Source: Pyrinomonadaceae bacterium (lineage in GTDB: Bacteria; Acidobacteriota; Blastocatellia; Pyrinomonadales; Pyrinomonadaceae). From it: DNA of 64,000 nucleotides. The DNA lies in the NCBI GenBank assembly GCA_019694345.1, contig JAIBCA010000043.1, positions 18,431 through 82,430 of the forward strand, in the 5' to 3' direction. Under the pieces are notes generated by a model. That model had not been told where the DNA came from, ran no database searches, and was given only the letters and a program-made list of their open reading frames with translations. Every line of letters begins with the position of its first letter. Position 1 is the first letter of the stretch. This document shows, in pieces, positions 1 to 7,707 of this stretch. The position numbers were made by a program, and so were the translations under genes.

Positions 1-1251
1 CGGAGTGTCGGTACTGGTGGACGGCGAGTAATTGTCGAACGCACGCCACTCATTTGAGCCCGTGTCGAATGCGTTTACCTCTTTTATCTTTGAAATATCG
101 CCCTTGTCCTTTAGAAAGTGATTGAAAAATGGCACCTCGAGGTTCTGGCGATAGTATTCGCCCGTCTTCTGGCCAAAATACGCCGTGCCGAGCCAGTCGC
201 CGTCGTTTCGCGACCAGCCGCCGTGATCCCAGGGGCCAACGACGAGCACGTTGAAAATGCCGGGATTCTGTTTCTCGATGTGCTGGTATGTCCTGAGGGC
301 GCCATAAAGGTCCTCATTGTCGTACCAACCGCCCACGGTCATCGTCGCACAGGTGATGTTCTTGAGCTTGGTCAAGATATTGCGATCCTTCCAGAACTGG
401 TCGTAATTGGGGTGCTTCATCATCTCATCCCAAAACTTGATGCGGACGCCGAGATTCTTTTCGTATAGATCGGAGATCTCTTTGAGGCCGCCGGCGTTCA
501 GAAAATAGTCGTAAGCGTCGACGGGTCGCGGACCCGTCCATTGTTTGAGGTACTTGAAGTCGCTATTCGGAGTCGGTCGATACTGGCCGAAGCTTGTGAA
601 GAAGCTAAAGTTCTGTGTCAGAAAAAGGGCACCGTTGTGGTGCGAATCGTCGCCCATGAACCAATCAGACACAGGTGCCTGCGGCGAGCATGCCTTTAGA
701 GCAGGATGCGAATCGATCGAACCGGCGGAGGCGTAAAATCCCGGATACGAAATGCCGTAAATGCCGACCTTTCCATTGTTGTTATTAACGTTTTTGACCA
801 GCCAATCTATGGTGTCGTAGGTGTCGGTCGATTCGTCGATCTTGGTCTTGTCGGTATTGGCGATGTCAGGCCTGACGTCCTCAAATTCGCCCTCGCTCAT
901 CGTTTTGCCGCGTACGTCCTGATAGACAAAAATGTAACCTTCCCTGGCAAAAAGAGCATCGGGCCCGAGACTTTGCTTGAAATTGGCCTCACCATACGGC
1001 CCAACGGTGTAAGGCGTCCGATTCAGCAGGATGGGATATTTCTGCGACTTGTCTTTCGGCTCGTAAATGGCCGTAAAAAGCTTGACGCCGTCGCGCACGG
1101 GTATCATCACCTCGCGCTTCGTGTAATTGTCAGTGATATATTTGGCGAGTTCGTTCTGGGCCGCAGCCGGAACCTGGCCAAATGTGCTGCCATTGATACC
1201 AAATGTGACTATTGCGGTGAGAACGATAAGAAGAACCGACTTGATACGCAT
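1..1251 (-). CDS. CocE/NonD-family serine hydrolase (peptidase S15-like), C-terminus beyond window
   Basis: Alpha/beta hydrolase of the X-Pro dipeptidyl-peptidase S15 / cocaine esterase family, probably exported. The reading frame is open from the ATG at 1251 to the window edge (417 codons), so the C-terminal part, including the jelly-roll domain expected in this family, is not visible. The start is supported by AGGAGAT a few bases upstream and by a hydrophobic N-terminal signal segment ending near GQVPAA. The family N-terminal block (MIPVRDGVKL, LLNRTPY, DVRGKTMSEG) is followed by the nucleophile elbow GIYGISYPGFY with the catalytic Ser. A second, complete member lies at 12466-14421. The natural substrate is not predictable. 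Confidence 0.85.
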   Translation of the reverse strand, partial: MRIKSVLLIVLTAIVTFGINGSTFGQVPAAAQNELAKYITDNYTKREVMIPVRDGVKLFTAIYEPKDKSQKYPILLNRTPYTVGPYGEANFKQSLGPDALFAREGYIFVYQDVRGKTMSEGEFEDVRPDIANTDKTKIDESTDTYDTIDWLVKNVNNNNGKVGIYGISYPGFYASAGSIDSHPALKACSPQAPVSDWFMGDDSHHNGALFLTQNFSFFTSFGQYRPTPNSDFKYLKQWTGPRPVDAYDYFLNAGGLKEISDLYEKNLGVRIKFWDEMMKHPNYDQFWKDRNILTKLKNITCATMTVGGWYDNEDLYGALRTYQHIEKQNPGIFNVLVVGPWDHGGWSRNDGDWLGTAYFGQKTGEYYRQNLEVPFFNHFLKDKGDISKIKEVNAFDTGSNEWRAFDNYSPSTSTDTP

Positions 1252-1417
1252 AAGATCTCCTGTTAATGCCGATCGAAACGGCGGTATGTGAATAAGAACC
1301 CGAGGCGAATAGGTTTACCTTTTGATTTTCGCTCATATCGCGGCAAAACAAAAGCGTTCGCGATGTCGGGCCGGATAGTGACGTTCGGCGACGTGCGGAG
1401 ATATATCGCGTTGGCGG

Positions 1418-1423
1418 TATAAT
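1418..1423 (+). promoter_or_regulatory. -10 box (TATAAT) immediately before the 81-residue membrane protein
   Basis: A perfect TATAAT ends 6 bases before the ATG at 1430, so a transcript made from it would begin at or next to the start codon (leaderless). No convincing -35 box is seen 17 bases upstream. An AGGGG lies directly against the ATG, too close to act as a normal Shine-Dalgarno. Confidence 0.45.
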
Positions 1424-1429
1424 AGGGGT

Positions 1430-1675
1430 ATGTCAGGGCTCGTCTTGCTTTTGGTATTGGTCGGACTTCTCACGCTTGCGGGAAGTGCGGCGTTATTTTT
1501 TGTCACGTACAAATACTATTGGGGTGAACGGGGAACTCCGCCGCTGACCGGTGCCGAACGCCGACGACAAAAGGAAGCTGAACTCCAGCTCAGAGCCACT
1601 CAGATCGAGCGGGCACGCAAAAATCCGGTAACGCCGCGGAGCCCGGATTTTTGGGATAACCGGAAAAAGTCATAG
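1430..1675 (+). CDS. small single-span membrane protein, unknown
   Basis: 81 residues. The N-terminal ~27 residues form one hydrophobic helix (LVLLLVLVGLLTLAGSAALFF), followed by a charged, Arg/Lys/Glu-rich tail that could form a short amphipathic or coiled helix (residues 40-65). This is a typical bitopic arrangement, N-out or N-in unresolved. A -10 box sits right before the start codon. I do not recognise a family; the neighbours give no functional hint because both flanking genes run on the other strand. Confidence 0.55.
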   Translation: MSGLVLLLVLVGLLTLAGSAALFFVTYKYYWGERGTPPLTGAERRRQKEAELQLRATQIERARKNPVTPRSPDFWDNRKKS

Positions 1676-1773
1676 ATCAGCAGCCCAAGTCCTTCGTCCC
1701 GTTGTGATCGAACGAAACTCAAACGGGCGGCTGCTGCTGCATTCTTTCTCAATAGAACAACAAGGCCCTTATA

Positions 1774-2229
1774 CTAACGCCCTTTCGGTTTCGGCTTTGT
1801 ACTCGGCTTGCCGGCCGGTTTGGGACTTTTTATCGGTTTGCACGTGCCCGCGATAATGAATGAGGTTGGGTCGCAGTTTGGCGGGTCGAGGCGATACATC
1901 GTAGTTTCCCAGGTCTTGTCGGCCTCGTTCGTCGATGTGCCGGTGATCGTCTGGTCAGTCAACTTGCCATTAAAGACACGATATCGTTTGTTCGTCTCGA
2001 AGGTGATCACATCACCCTTTTGCGTCCAAGTTCCATTTCGAAACGAGTTGCCGCCGTACCGATAGGACAATATTCCACCCTTTTCGAAGTTAAAGGTCAT
2101 TACTCCGTCGAGATCGTATCCGACCCAATAAGAGTCACTGATCGACGGCTGCGACATTGTTTGGGCAATGCCGGCGATCGCTGCGGAAGCGATCAGAACG
2201 CTGGACAGGAAAAGTACTTTTAGTTTCAT
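1774..2229 (-). CDS. exported protein of unknown function, basic Pro/Lys-rich tail
   Basis: 151 residues from the ATG at 2229, chosen because GAGGTGA precedes it and it begins a clean signal peptide (MKLKVLFLSSVLIASAAIAGIAQ); a longer version starting at 2274 would put 15 non-signal residues in front. The mature part looks beta-rich (FNFEKGGILSYRYGG, GTWTQKGDVITFETN), resembling small lipocalin-like or 'META-like' exported domains, then ends in a low-complexity basic tail (KSPKPAGKPSTKPKPKGR). Two Cys near the C-terminus may form a disulfide. Function unknown. Confidence 0.7.
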   Translation of the reverse strand: MKLKVLFLSSVLIASAAIAGIAQTMSQPSISDSYWVGYDLDGVMTFNFEKGGILSYRYGGNSFRNGTWTQKGDVITFETNKRYRVFNGKLTDQTITGTSTNEADKTWETTMYRLDPPNCDPTSFIIAGTCKPIKSPKPAGKPSTKPKPKGR

Positions 2230-2247
2230 TTGATCACCTCGGCGATG

Positions 2248-2292
2248 GAAAAGGCGGGCCGGACATGCCATCAATGTGGGCGTCCGGCCCGC
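2248..2292 (-). terminator. intrinsic terminator after the prolyl oligopeptidase gene
   Basis: Perfect 11-bp inverted repeat (2254-2264 with 2282-2292, GC-rich) separated by a 17-base loop and followed on the minus strand by CTTTTCC. It lies between the stop of the oligopeptidase gene and the downstream exported-protein gene. Confidence 0.65.
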
Positions 2293-2300
2293 GGGGTTAG

Positions 2301-4421
2301 TTATTTGACCTTCATATCCAGATTCTTGACCAGGAAGCCGTATATATCAGCCAATTCCTGGATCTGTTTCGAGGTCGGTTTGCCCGCACCGTGGCCGGCC
2401 TTTGTTTCGATGCGGATCAGGACCGGGGCATTGCCTTTCTGGGCGAACTGCATCGCAGCCGTGTACTTAAAGCTGTGAGCGGGGAACACGCGGTCGTCAT
2501 GATCGGCGGTCGTCACAAGCGTTGCCGGGTACTTGGTGCCCGGCTTTGCGTTGTGGTAGGGCGAATAGGCATACATCGCCTTAAAGTCGGTCGGATCGTC
2601 GGGCGAACCGTAATCTGACGTCCAGGCCCAGCCGATGGTGAACTTGGTAAAGCGGAGCATATCCATCACGCCGACTGCCGGGAGAGCAGCGGCAAATAGG
2701 TCGGGACGCTGGTTGAGCACCGCTCCGACCAGCAGGCCGCCGTTGGAGCCGCCCTGGATCGCGAGTTTCTTTTTCGACGTATATTTGCTGTTGATGAGGT
2801 ATTCGCCCGCGGCGATGAAATCGTCAAAAACGTTTTGCTTCTTGAGCCGCGAGCCGCCTTCCCACCAAGTCTTGCCGTATTCGCTACCGCCGCGAATACA
2901 GGCAACGGCATAAACGCCGCCCATCTCCATCCAGGCGATCCGCGAAACCGAGAATCCCGGCGTCTGGGCGATGTTGAAGCCGCCGTAACCGTAAAGGATC
3001 GTCGGATTCTTACCGTTAAGCTTGGTGCCCTTTTTGTACGTTATGAACATCGGCACCTTGGTGCCGTCTTTGCTCGAATAGAATACCTGTTTGACCTCGT
3101 ACTTGGTCGGGTCGAATTTGACCTTGGCCTGACGAAAAAGCTTGCTCTTACCGGTACGCATGTCGTACTGATAGATCGTCGGTGGTGCATTGTAGCTCGA
3201 GTACGTGTAAAACGTCTCAAAGTCCGAACGCTTGCCGCCAAAGCCGCCCGCCGAACCGATGCCCGGCAATTCGACGTCGCGGACAAAACTGCCATTGGTC
3301 TCGTAGATCTTGATCTTGGTGTACGCGTCCTTCATATAATTGAGGACGAACTGGTTATTGATGAACTGAACTCCGTTGAGCGTATCGGCTGACTCGGGGA
3401 TAACGTCTCGCCAGATCATCGATCGGTCGAGCACATTGCGCGAGACGACCTTGCCGCGGGCCGCGTCTTTGTCCGTGCGGAAATAGAAAACGGGGCCGTC
3501 GTTGCCAATAAAGCTCCAACTGTTCTTAAGGTCGGTGATCAGCGGCACGATCGGCGAATCGCTCCTCGAAAGGCTCTTGAAATAGACCATATTCATCCGC
3601 TCGGTGCCCTTGCCGACCGTGATGATGAGCCAATTGCCGTCCTCTGAGACGTCACCGCCGACAAAATACTCTTTGTTGTCAGGCCGCTCATACACAACCT
3701 GGTCGTCCGACTGCGGTGTGCCGAGTTTGTGAAAATACAATTTCTGATAAAAATTCTGGCTTTTGAGCTCAGCTCCGGCGGTCGCGTCCGGGAACCGGCT
3801 GTAGAAAAAGCCGCTGTTGTCGCTGAGCCACGAAACGCCGCCCTGACGGTTCGGCGAGAGCGTGTCGGGCAGCAGGCGACCGGTCGCGACGTCCATCACT
3901 TTCCATTCGGTGCGGTCCGAACCGGCGATCGACACGCCATATGCCCACAACCTGCCGTCATCGGTAAATGAAGAGCCGTTGAGGGCGGCGGTGCCGTCGG
4001 CCTTGATCTTGTTCGGGTCGAAAAAGACCGAGCCTTCGTCATTGATCGAATTGGTCTTATAAAGGACACTCTGATTCTGCAGGCCGTCGTTCTTCGAATA
4101 GATGTAATAGTTGCCAATCTTTGACGGCGAGCTATAACGCTCGTAGTTCCAGATCTCGGTAAGACGGTTTTTGATCTTTTCGCGTTCGGGAATCGTCGCC
4201 AGATAAGCGTCGGTCAGCTTGTTTTCGGCCTCGATCCACGATTGCGTTTCGGCGGAATCGGTGTCCTCCATCCAACGATACGGATCGGCGACCTTGGTGC
4301 CGTGATACTCGTCCACCTGATCGCCGCGCCGCGGTTTCGGGTAATCGAACTTACCCTGTGCCGGAACGCCGGATGCCAAAAAGGCGAACACGAGCAAAAA
4401 TGCAGATATTCTCTTAAACAT
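2301..4421 (-). CDS. prolyl oligopeptidase (S9A family), exported
   Basis: 706 residues, normal length for S9A prolyl endopeptidases, which cleave after proline in peptides of up to about 30 residues. A signal peptide (MFKRISAFLLVFAFLASGVPAQG) indicates export. The N-terminal family motif YRWMED and the seven-bladed propeller region (about 75-420) precede the alpha/beta hydrolase domain. The catalytic triad is visible: Ser in GGSNGGLL, Asp in DHDDRVFPAHS, and His in KAGHGAGKPT. AGGAG lies 12 bases before the ATG. A hairpin terminator follows. Homologues with signal peptides are common in Acidobacteriota and Bacteroidota and probably serve periplasmic peptide scavenging. Confidence 0.93.
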   Translation of the reverse strand: MFKRISAFLLVFAFLASGVPAQGKFDYPKPRRGDQVDEYHGTKVADPYRWMEDTDSAETQSWIEAENKLTDAYLATIPEREKIKNRLTEIWNYERYSSPSKIGNYYIYSKNDGLQNQSVLYKTNSINDEGSVFFDPNKIKADGTAALNGSSFTDDGRLWAYGVSIAGSDRTEWKVMDVATGRLLPDTLSPNRQGGVSWLSDNSGFFYSRFPDATAGAELKSQNFYQKLYFHKLGTPQSDDQVVYERPDNKEYFVGGDVSEDGNWLIITVGKGTERMNMVYFKSLSRSDSPIVPLITDLKNSWSFIGNDGPVFYFRTDKDAARGKVVSRNVLDRSMIWRDVIPESADTLNGVQFINNQFVLNYMKDAYTKIKIYETNGSFVRDVELPGIGSAGGFGGKRSDFETFYTYSSYNAPPTIYQYDMRTGKSKLFRQAKVKFDPTKYEVKQVFYSSKDGTKVPMFITYKKGTKLNGKNPTILYGYGGFNIAQTPGFSVSRIAWMEMGGVYAVACIRGGSEYGKTWWEGGSRLKKQNVFDDFIAAGEYLINSKYTSKKKLAIQGGSNGGLLVGAVLNQRPDLFAAALPAVGVMDMLRFTKFTIGWAWTSDYGSPDDPTDFKAMYAYSPYHNAKPGTKYPATLVTTADHDDRVFPAHSFKYTAAMQFAQKGNAPVLIRIETKAGHGAGKPTSKQIQELADIYGFLVKNLDMKVK

Positions 4422-4683
4422 ATTGCGAACTAGACTCCTGTTAGAAAAGATTTGCGTTTATTATACGGCGTGACGAGTCGTTTGCAAGAATGGTCCTTCT
4501 GATGGTTATCGCCGGCATCGTGCCGACCTGCAAGTAATAATTCCAGATCGAGATCGGTACGAAGCCGCTGCAAGAGCATCTCCGATGAGCGCACTGCCCC
4601 GTTCGACGGCGCGGCAAAGCCGCCGCAATCGGGTGCAAGCGGCGGTCATTTTTTGGCGTACGAAGCCTTTTTTTGTCTGAAAA

Positions 4684-6978
4684 CTAATAGACGGCGAGGC
4701 CGGGATCGTCGCTGACAGCCGTGGGCTCAGAGCCAGGTATCAGAGCGACGGGCAGCCAGCTTTTGTGTTCGTAAAGTGCTTTGTCGATGTTTTCGGCGGT
4801 CTGCGGACGAGCGAGCAGGTAGCCCTGGCCGTAGTCGCAGCCGAGATTTTGGAGCAGATGAAGTTGGGTCTCGGTCTCGATGCCCTCGGCGATGACGCGC
4901 ATCTTGAGGTTTTTGGCGAGCGAGATGATGGTCTGCAGGATCTCGCTGTTCTCGCCGTTCTCACCGACGCTGTAGACGAACGACCGGTCGATCTTGAGGC
5001 TGTCGAATGGCAGCTTGTGTAAAATGCTGAGGCTCGAGTAACCGGTGCCGAAATCGTCGATCGACAGTTTGACGCCCAACTGTTTGAGGCGGTTGAGGAC
5101 GTTGATCGTGTGATCGGCGTTTTCCATCGCGGTGCTCTCGGTGATCTCGAGTTTAAGCGACGACGGGTCGATCTTCGACATTTCGAGAGCGTGTTCGACA
5201 TCGGCGATCAGGTCGCCGTGCATAAGGTGCTTGCCCGAGATGTTGACGCTGACGATCAGATCACTGTACGACGGATTGATCGTTTGCCAATGAGCGAGCT
5301 GGTTGCAGGTCTGCCGGAGTATCCAGATCGTGATCGGAATGATCAATCCCGAATCTTCAGCGATCGGAATGAACTTGTTTGGCGGAATATTGCCGAACTC
5401 ACTGTGATTCCAACGCAGAAGTGCCTCGAAACCTAGCAGATGGCCATCCTGCAGATCGACCAGCGGCTGATAGTTCATCGACAATTCGTTACGGTCGATC
5501 GCCTCGCGCAGGTCATTCTCATACCGGACACGTTCGATGAACCTGAATCGCAATTCCTTGGTGAACACGGCGACGCCGACATTGCGCTCCTTGGCGTAAT
5601 GCATGGCGATATCAGCATCGCGGAGAACCTCTTCCGGCGTGTTGTACTCGGCGTCGCACGGGGCGATACCGATGTTCACGCTGATCGTTATGTTATTCCC
5701 GCTCAAGCTGAACGGCTGTGAGATGTTGTCGTATATTCGCCGCGCGACCTTTTGGGCTTTGCCGGCCGTAGCAACGTTTCGCAGTATGATCGCAAACTCG
5801 TCTCCGCCGATACGGGCGACGACATCGGTCGGCGCGAGCATTCGGACAAAACGCTTTGCCGCGACCATCAGGACCTTGTCGCCAAACGTATGGCCGAGGC
5901 TGTCGTTGATATTCTTGAACCGGCTGATATCGAGGAACAGGACCTGAAAGGTTGCGGCCGGGTCCACTTTGTACTCGTGGATCATCGTACGAAGAATGTC
6001 GCCGAGCTGTTTGCGGTTGGCAAGATTGGTGAGCGAGTCGTGCAATGCCGCGTGCTGAAAGTCTTTTTCGCTCTTACGCAGTGCAATGTTGGCGTGCTCT
6101 TCCTTTTCGAGTGAGATGGCGAGCTGTGCGGCGTGGTTTTCGGCCTCGCGTCGAAGGTCGCGTTCGGCCTCGGCCTTTTCGCGTTCGGCTTCCTCCGCCT
6201 GATCGATGGCCTCGTTGACCTCGCGGATCGTCTGGCGGTAGCTCAGGTAGGCGATCGACAGAGCCGCCATCGCGATGCCGCCGGTGATTATGTCGCCAAA
6301 ATTGATCAGTTTGAAGAGCAGGCCGGCCAGAGCGGCTCCGACGATCTGCGTCATCGAACTCGAGAAACAGTCTTTGCGCCAGGTCGAGAAGAGATTTGAG
6401 CCGTCCTTTAACGACTGAAAAACGGCAACGATGAACGACGAGGTCGCAAATTGGACAAGTGCGAGAAAGCCGAGATACGCGACCAACGCCTGTGTCGAAC
6501 GCGGGTCAAGCTCGCGAAACGCCAACAAGTGAACCGTATCCCAAGCGAGGATCGTCAACGACGTAGAAACCGTCGCGATGGAGACATTGGTCGGGATCAT
6601 CAGCGGACCGAACGGAAATCCTTTCTTTCGCAGGTAGAGACAGTTGGCAAACGTCTCTGACGCCGCAACGATGACGGCAGCCGGGCCGCCGTACAACAGA
6701 AACGTGAGAAAGATCAGGGCGTCGGCAAAACTTATGGCAAACTTCGATCGCGGCAGAGCAAGACTCATTCGCGGGGCCAGGATCACCGCAAATCCCAAAA
6801 CGAAAGCAAATCCCCAACTGAATACACCCATCGTGAGATTGGCCGCAGCCAACGAGATCGAGAATATTCCGGCAAGGATAACTGTTCCTTTGGCGGTTTC
6901 GTATGCCAGGTTTCTTTCCATAGAAGGGAAGTTCGCGGTATGAAGAGGAACTGCGAGGAAGTGGGGATCAAGAGTCAC
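4684..6978 (-). CDS. membrane-anchored diguanylate cyclase/phosphodiesterase (GGDEF-EAL)
   Basis: 764 residues. About eight hydrophobic segments occupy residues 30-255 (an integral membrane sensor I cannot assign to a named MASE type), followed by a Glu/Ala-rich coiled coil (about 258-310). Next come a GGDEF domain with an intact signature (RIGGDEFAII, near residue 393) and an EAL domain (FEALLRW near 517; DDFGTGYSSL, KIDRSFV, AEGIETE also present). Both activities therefore look possible. The GTG at 6978 lacks a Shine-Dalgarno; the ATG at 6921 (MERNLAYE) is an equally good start just before the first membrane segment. It stands alone, divergent from the GIIIAG-repeat gene. Confidence 0.92.
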   Translation of the reverse strand: MTLDPHFLAVPLHTANFPSMERNLAYETAKGTVILAGIFSISLAAANLTMGVFSWGFAFVLGFAVILAPRMSLALPRSKFAISFADALIFLTFLLYGGPAAVIVAASETFANCLYLRKKGFPFGPLMIPTNVSIATVSTSLTILAWDTVHLLAFRELDPRSTQALVAYLGFLALVQFATSSFIVAVFQSLKDGSNLFSTWRKDCFSSSMTQIVGAALAGLLFKLINFGDIITGGIAMAALSIAYLSYRQTIREVNEAIDQAEEAEREKAEAERDLRREAENHAAQLAISLEKEEHANIALRKSEKDFQHAALHDSLTNLANRKQLGDILRTMIHEYKVDPAATFQVLFLDISRFKNINDSLGHTFGDKVLMVAAKRFVRMLAPTDVVARIGGDEFAIILRNVATAGKAQKVARRIYDNISQPFSLSGNNITISVNIGIAPCDAEYNTPEEVLRDADIAMHYAKERNVGVAVFTKELRFRFIERVRYENDLREAIDRNELSMNYQPLVDLQDGHLLGFEALLRWNHSEFGNIPPNKFIPIAEDSGLIIPITIWILRQTCNQLAHWQTINPSYSDLIVSVNISGKHLMHGDLIADVEHALEMSKIDPSSLKLEITESTAMENADHTINVLNRLKQLGVKLSIDDFGTGYSSLSILHKLPFDSLKIDRSFVYSVGENGENSEILQTIISLAKNLKMRVIAEGIETETQLHLLQNLGCDYGQGYLLARPQTAENIDKALYEHKSWLPVALIPGSEPTAVSDDPGLAVY

Positions 6979-7210
6979 TGCGACTCACAATACGAAGTTT
7001 AACACGTTTAACGCAGAAAAAGCCAGAAAAAAAATACAGCGGCGGGAAATAATTGTATACGAATTATACACCTCGAAAATGGATACTTACTATACAAACT
7101 CGTAAGTTGAACAAAGTGAATGACTTGAGCGATCGCGAGCCGGGAGGTGATCATTAAGTATACACATTTCAATTGGCCGAAATTCTCCGAAATATCAGCT
7201 CTCAAAAAAC

Positions 7211-7239
7211 GCTAAATATCACTGTATCAACAATTTAGC
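7211..7239. promoter_or_regulatory. inverted repeat, candidate activator (UAS) site
   Basis: GCTAAAT (7211-7217) and its exact reverse complement ATTTAGC (7233-7239) are separated by 15 bases. The centre is about 67 bases before the predicted sigma-54 transcription start, where enhancer-binding proteins may bind. A second perfect palindrome, GCATGGCCATGC, lies at 7247-7258. Confidence 0.35.
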
Positions 7240-7265
7240 GGGCGACGCATGGCCATGCCACAGCT

Positions 7266-7282
7266 TTGGCACGGGGCTTGTA
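7266..7282 (+). promoter_or_regulatory. sigma-54 type (-24/-12) promoter of the GIIIAG-repeat gene
   Basis: TTGGCACGGGGCTTGTA matches the sigma-54 consensus (TTGGCACGN4TTGCW) with the exact GG-to-GC spacing of 10 bases; only the -12 C is replaced by T. Predicted start of transcription is near 7292, giving a leader of about 55 bases before the ATG at 7347. A sigma-54 activator-type gene occurs elsewhere in this window (21721-23229), but nothing in the sequence ties the two together. Confidence 0.55.
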
Positions 7283-7346
7283 ATAAGGGTGGCTGTACAG
7301 AGGCAATAACGCTTCGATCAGAAATTAAACTTTTGGAGAAGAGAAA

Positions 7347-7631
7347 ATGAAAAAGACAATCACAACATTCGTACTCGCAGCGATCCTTATGATCGGTTCA
7401 TCGGCAGCTTTCGCAGGAGACGGTATCATCATCGCCGGCCTGGCAAACGACCCCTGCGTTCAGAACGATAACACCGCGAAGACGGGAACGACCTCGTCGA
7501 GCAAGGACGGCATCATCATCGCCGGCTTCACGGGCATCATCATCGCCGGTTTCACGGGTATCATCATCGCCGGCTTTGGCGAAGGTAAGGACGAGGCTCC
7601 GGTCAACTGCGGCATCATCATCGCCGGATAA
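7347..7631 (+). CDS. small exported GIIIAG-repeat protein
   Basis: 94 residues. A signal peptide (residues 1 to about 23, MKKTITTFVLAAILMIGSSAAFA) is followed by a mature part of about 70 residues containing five exact copies of GIIIAG (26-31, 55-60, 63-68, 71-76, 89-94). Three copies form an 8-residue tandem array (GIIIAGFT), and the last one ends the protein. Two Cys (37 and 88) flank the array and could pair. The Ile-triplets are strongly beta-prone, so an amyloid-like or surface-assembling role is possible, as is a peptide-precursor role; both are inference. AGAAGAG precedes the ATG; an intrinsic terminator follows, so this is a monocistronic unit. Confidence 0.8.
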   Translation: MKKTITTFVLAAILMIGSSAAFAGDGIIIAGLANDPCVQNDNTAKTGTTSSSKDGIIIAGFTGIIIAGFTGIIIAGFGEGKDEAPVNCGIIIAG

Positions 7632-7677
7632 ATACGGTTACATCCCACTCGCGAGGGGGTGAATACCTCACACTTAC

Positions 7678-7707
7678 GGCCCGTTTCGAAAGAGACGGGC
7701 CTTTTTT
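7678..7707 (+). terminator. intrinsic terminator after the GIIIAG-repeat gene
   Basis: Ten-base-pair stem (7678-7687 with 7692-7701) capped by a GAAA tetraloop and followed by six T. The T tract overlaps the stop codon of the convergent cysteine desulfurase gene. Confidence 0.9.

Larger units (their letters stand above)
6979..7346. other. 368-base divergent regulatory region
   Basis: AT-rich stretch between the GGDEF-EAL gene and the GIIIAG-repeat gene. It contains a GTATA-N5-TATAC inverted repeat near 7053-7068, a 7-bp inverted repeat at 7211-7217/7233-7239, a perfect 12-bp palindrome at 7247-7258 and a sigma-54-like promoter at 7266-7282. I see no convincing gene in it. Confidence 0.6.

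Noticed and set aside
4619..4645. CCGCCGC/GCGGCGG inverted repeat after the GGDEF-EAL gene, considered as terminator
   Set aside because: On the minus strand, where it would be needed, no T tract follows; the T run is on the other side.
7460..7648. Minus-strand frame with PAMMMP repeats opposite the GIIIAG gene
   Set aside because: Mirror of the GIIIAG coding repeats; the plus strand has signal peptide, promoter and terminator.
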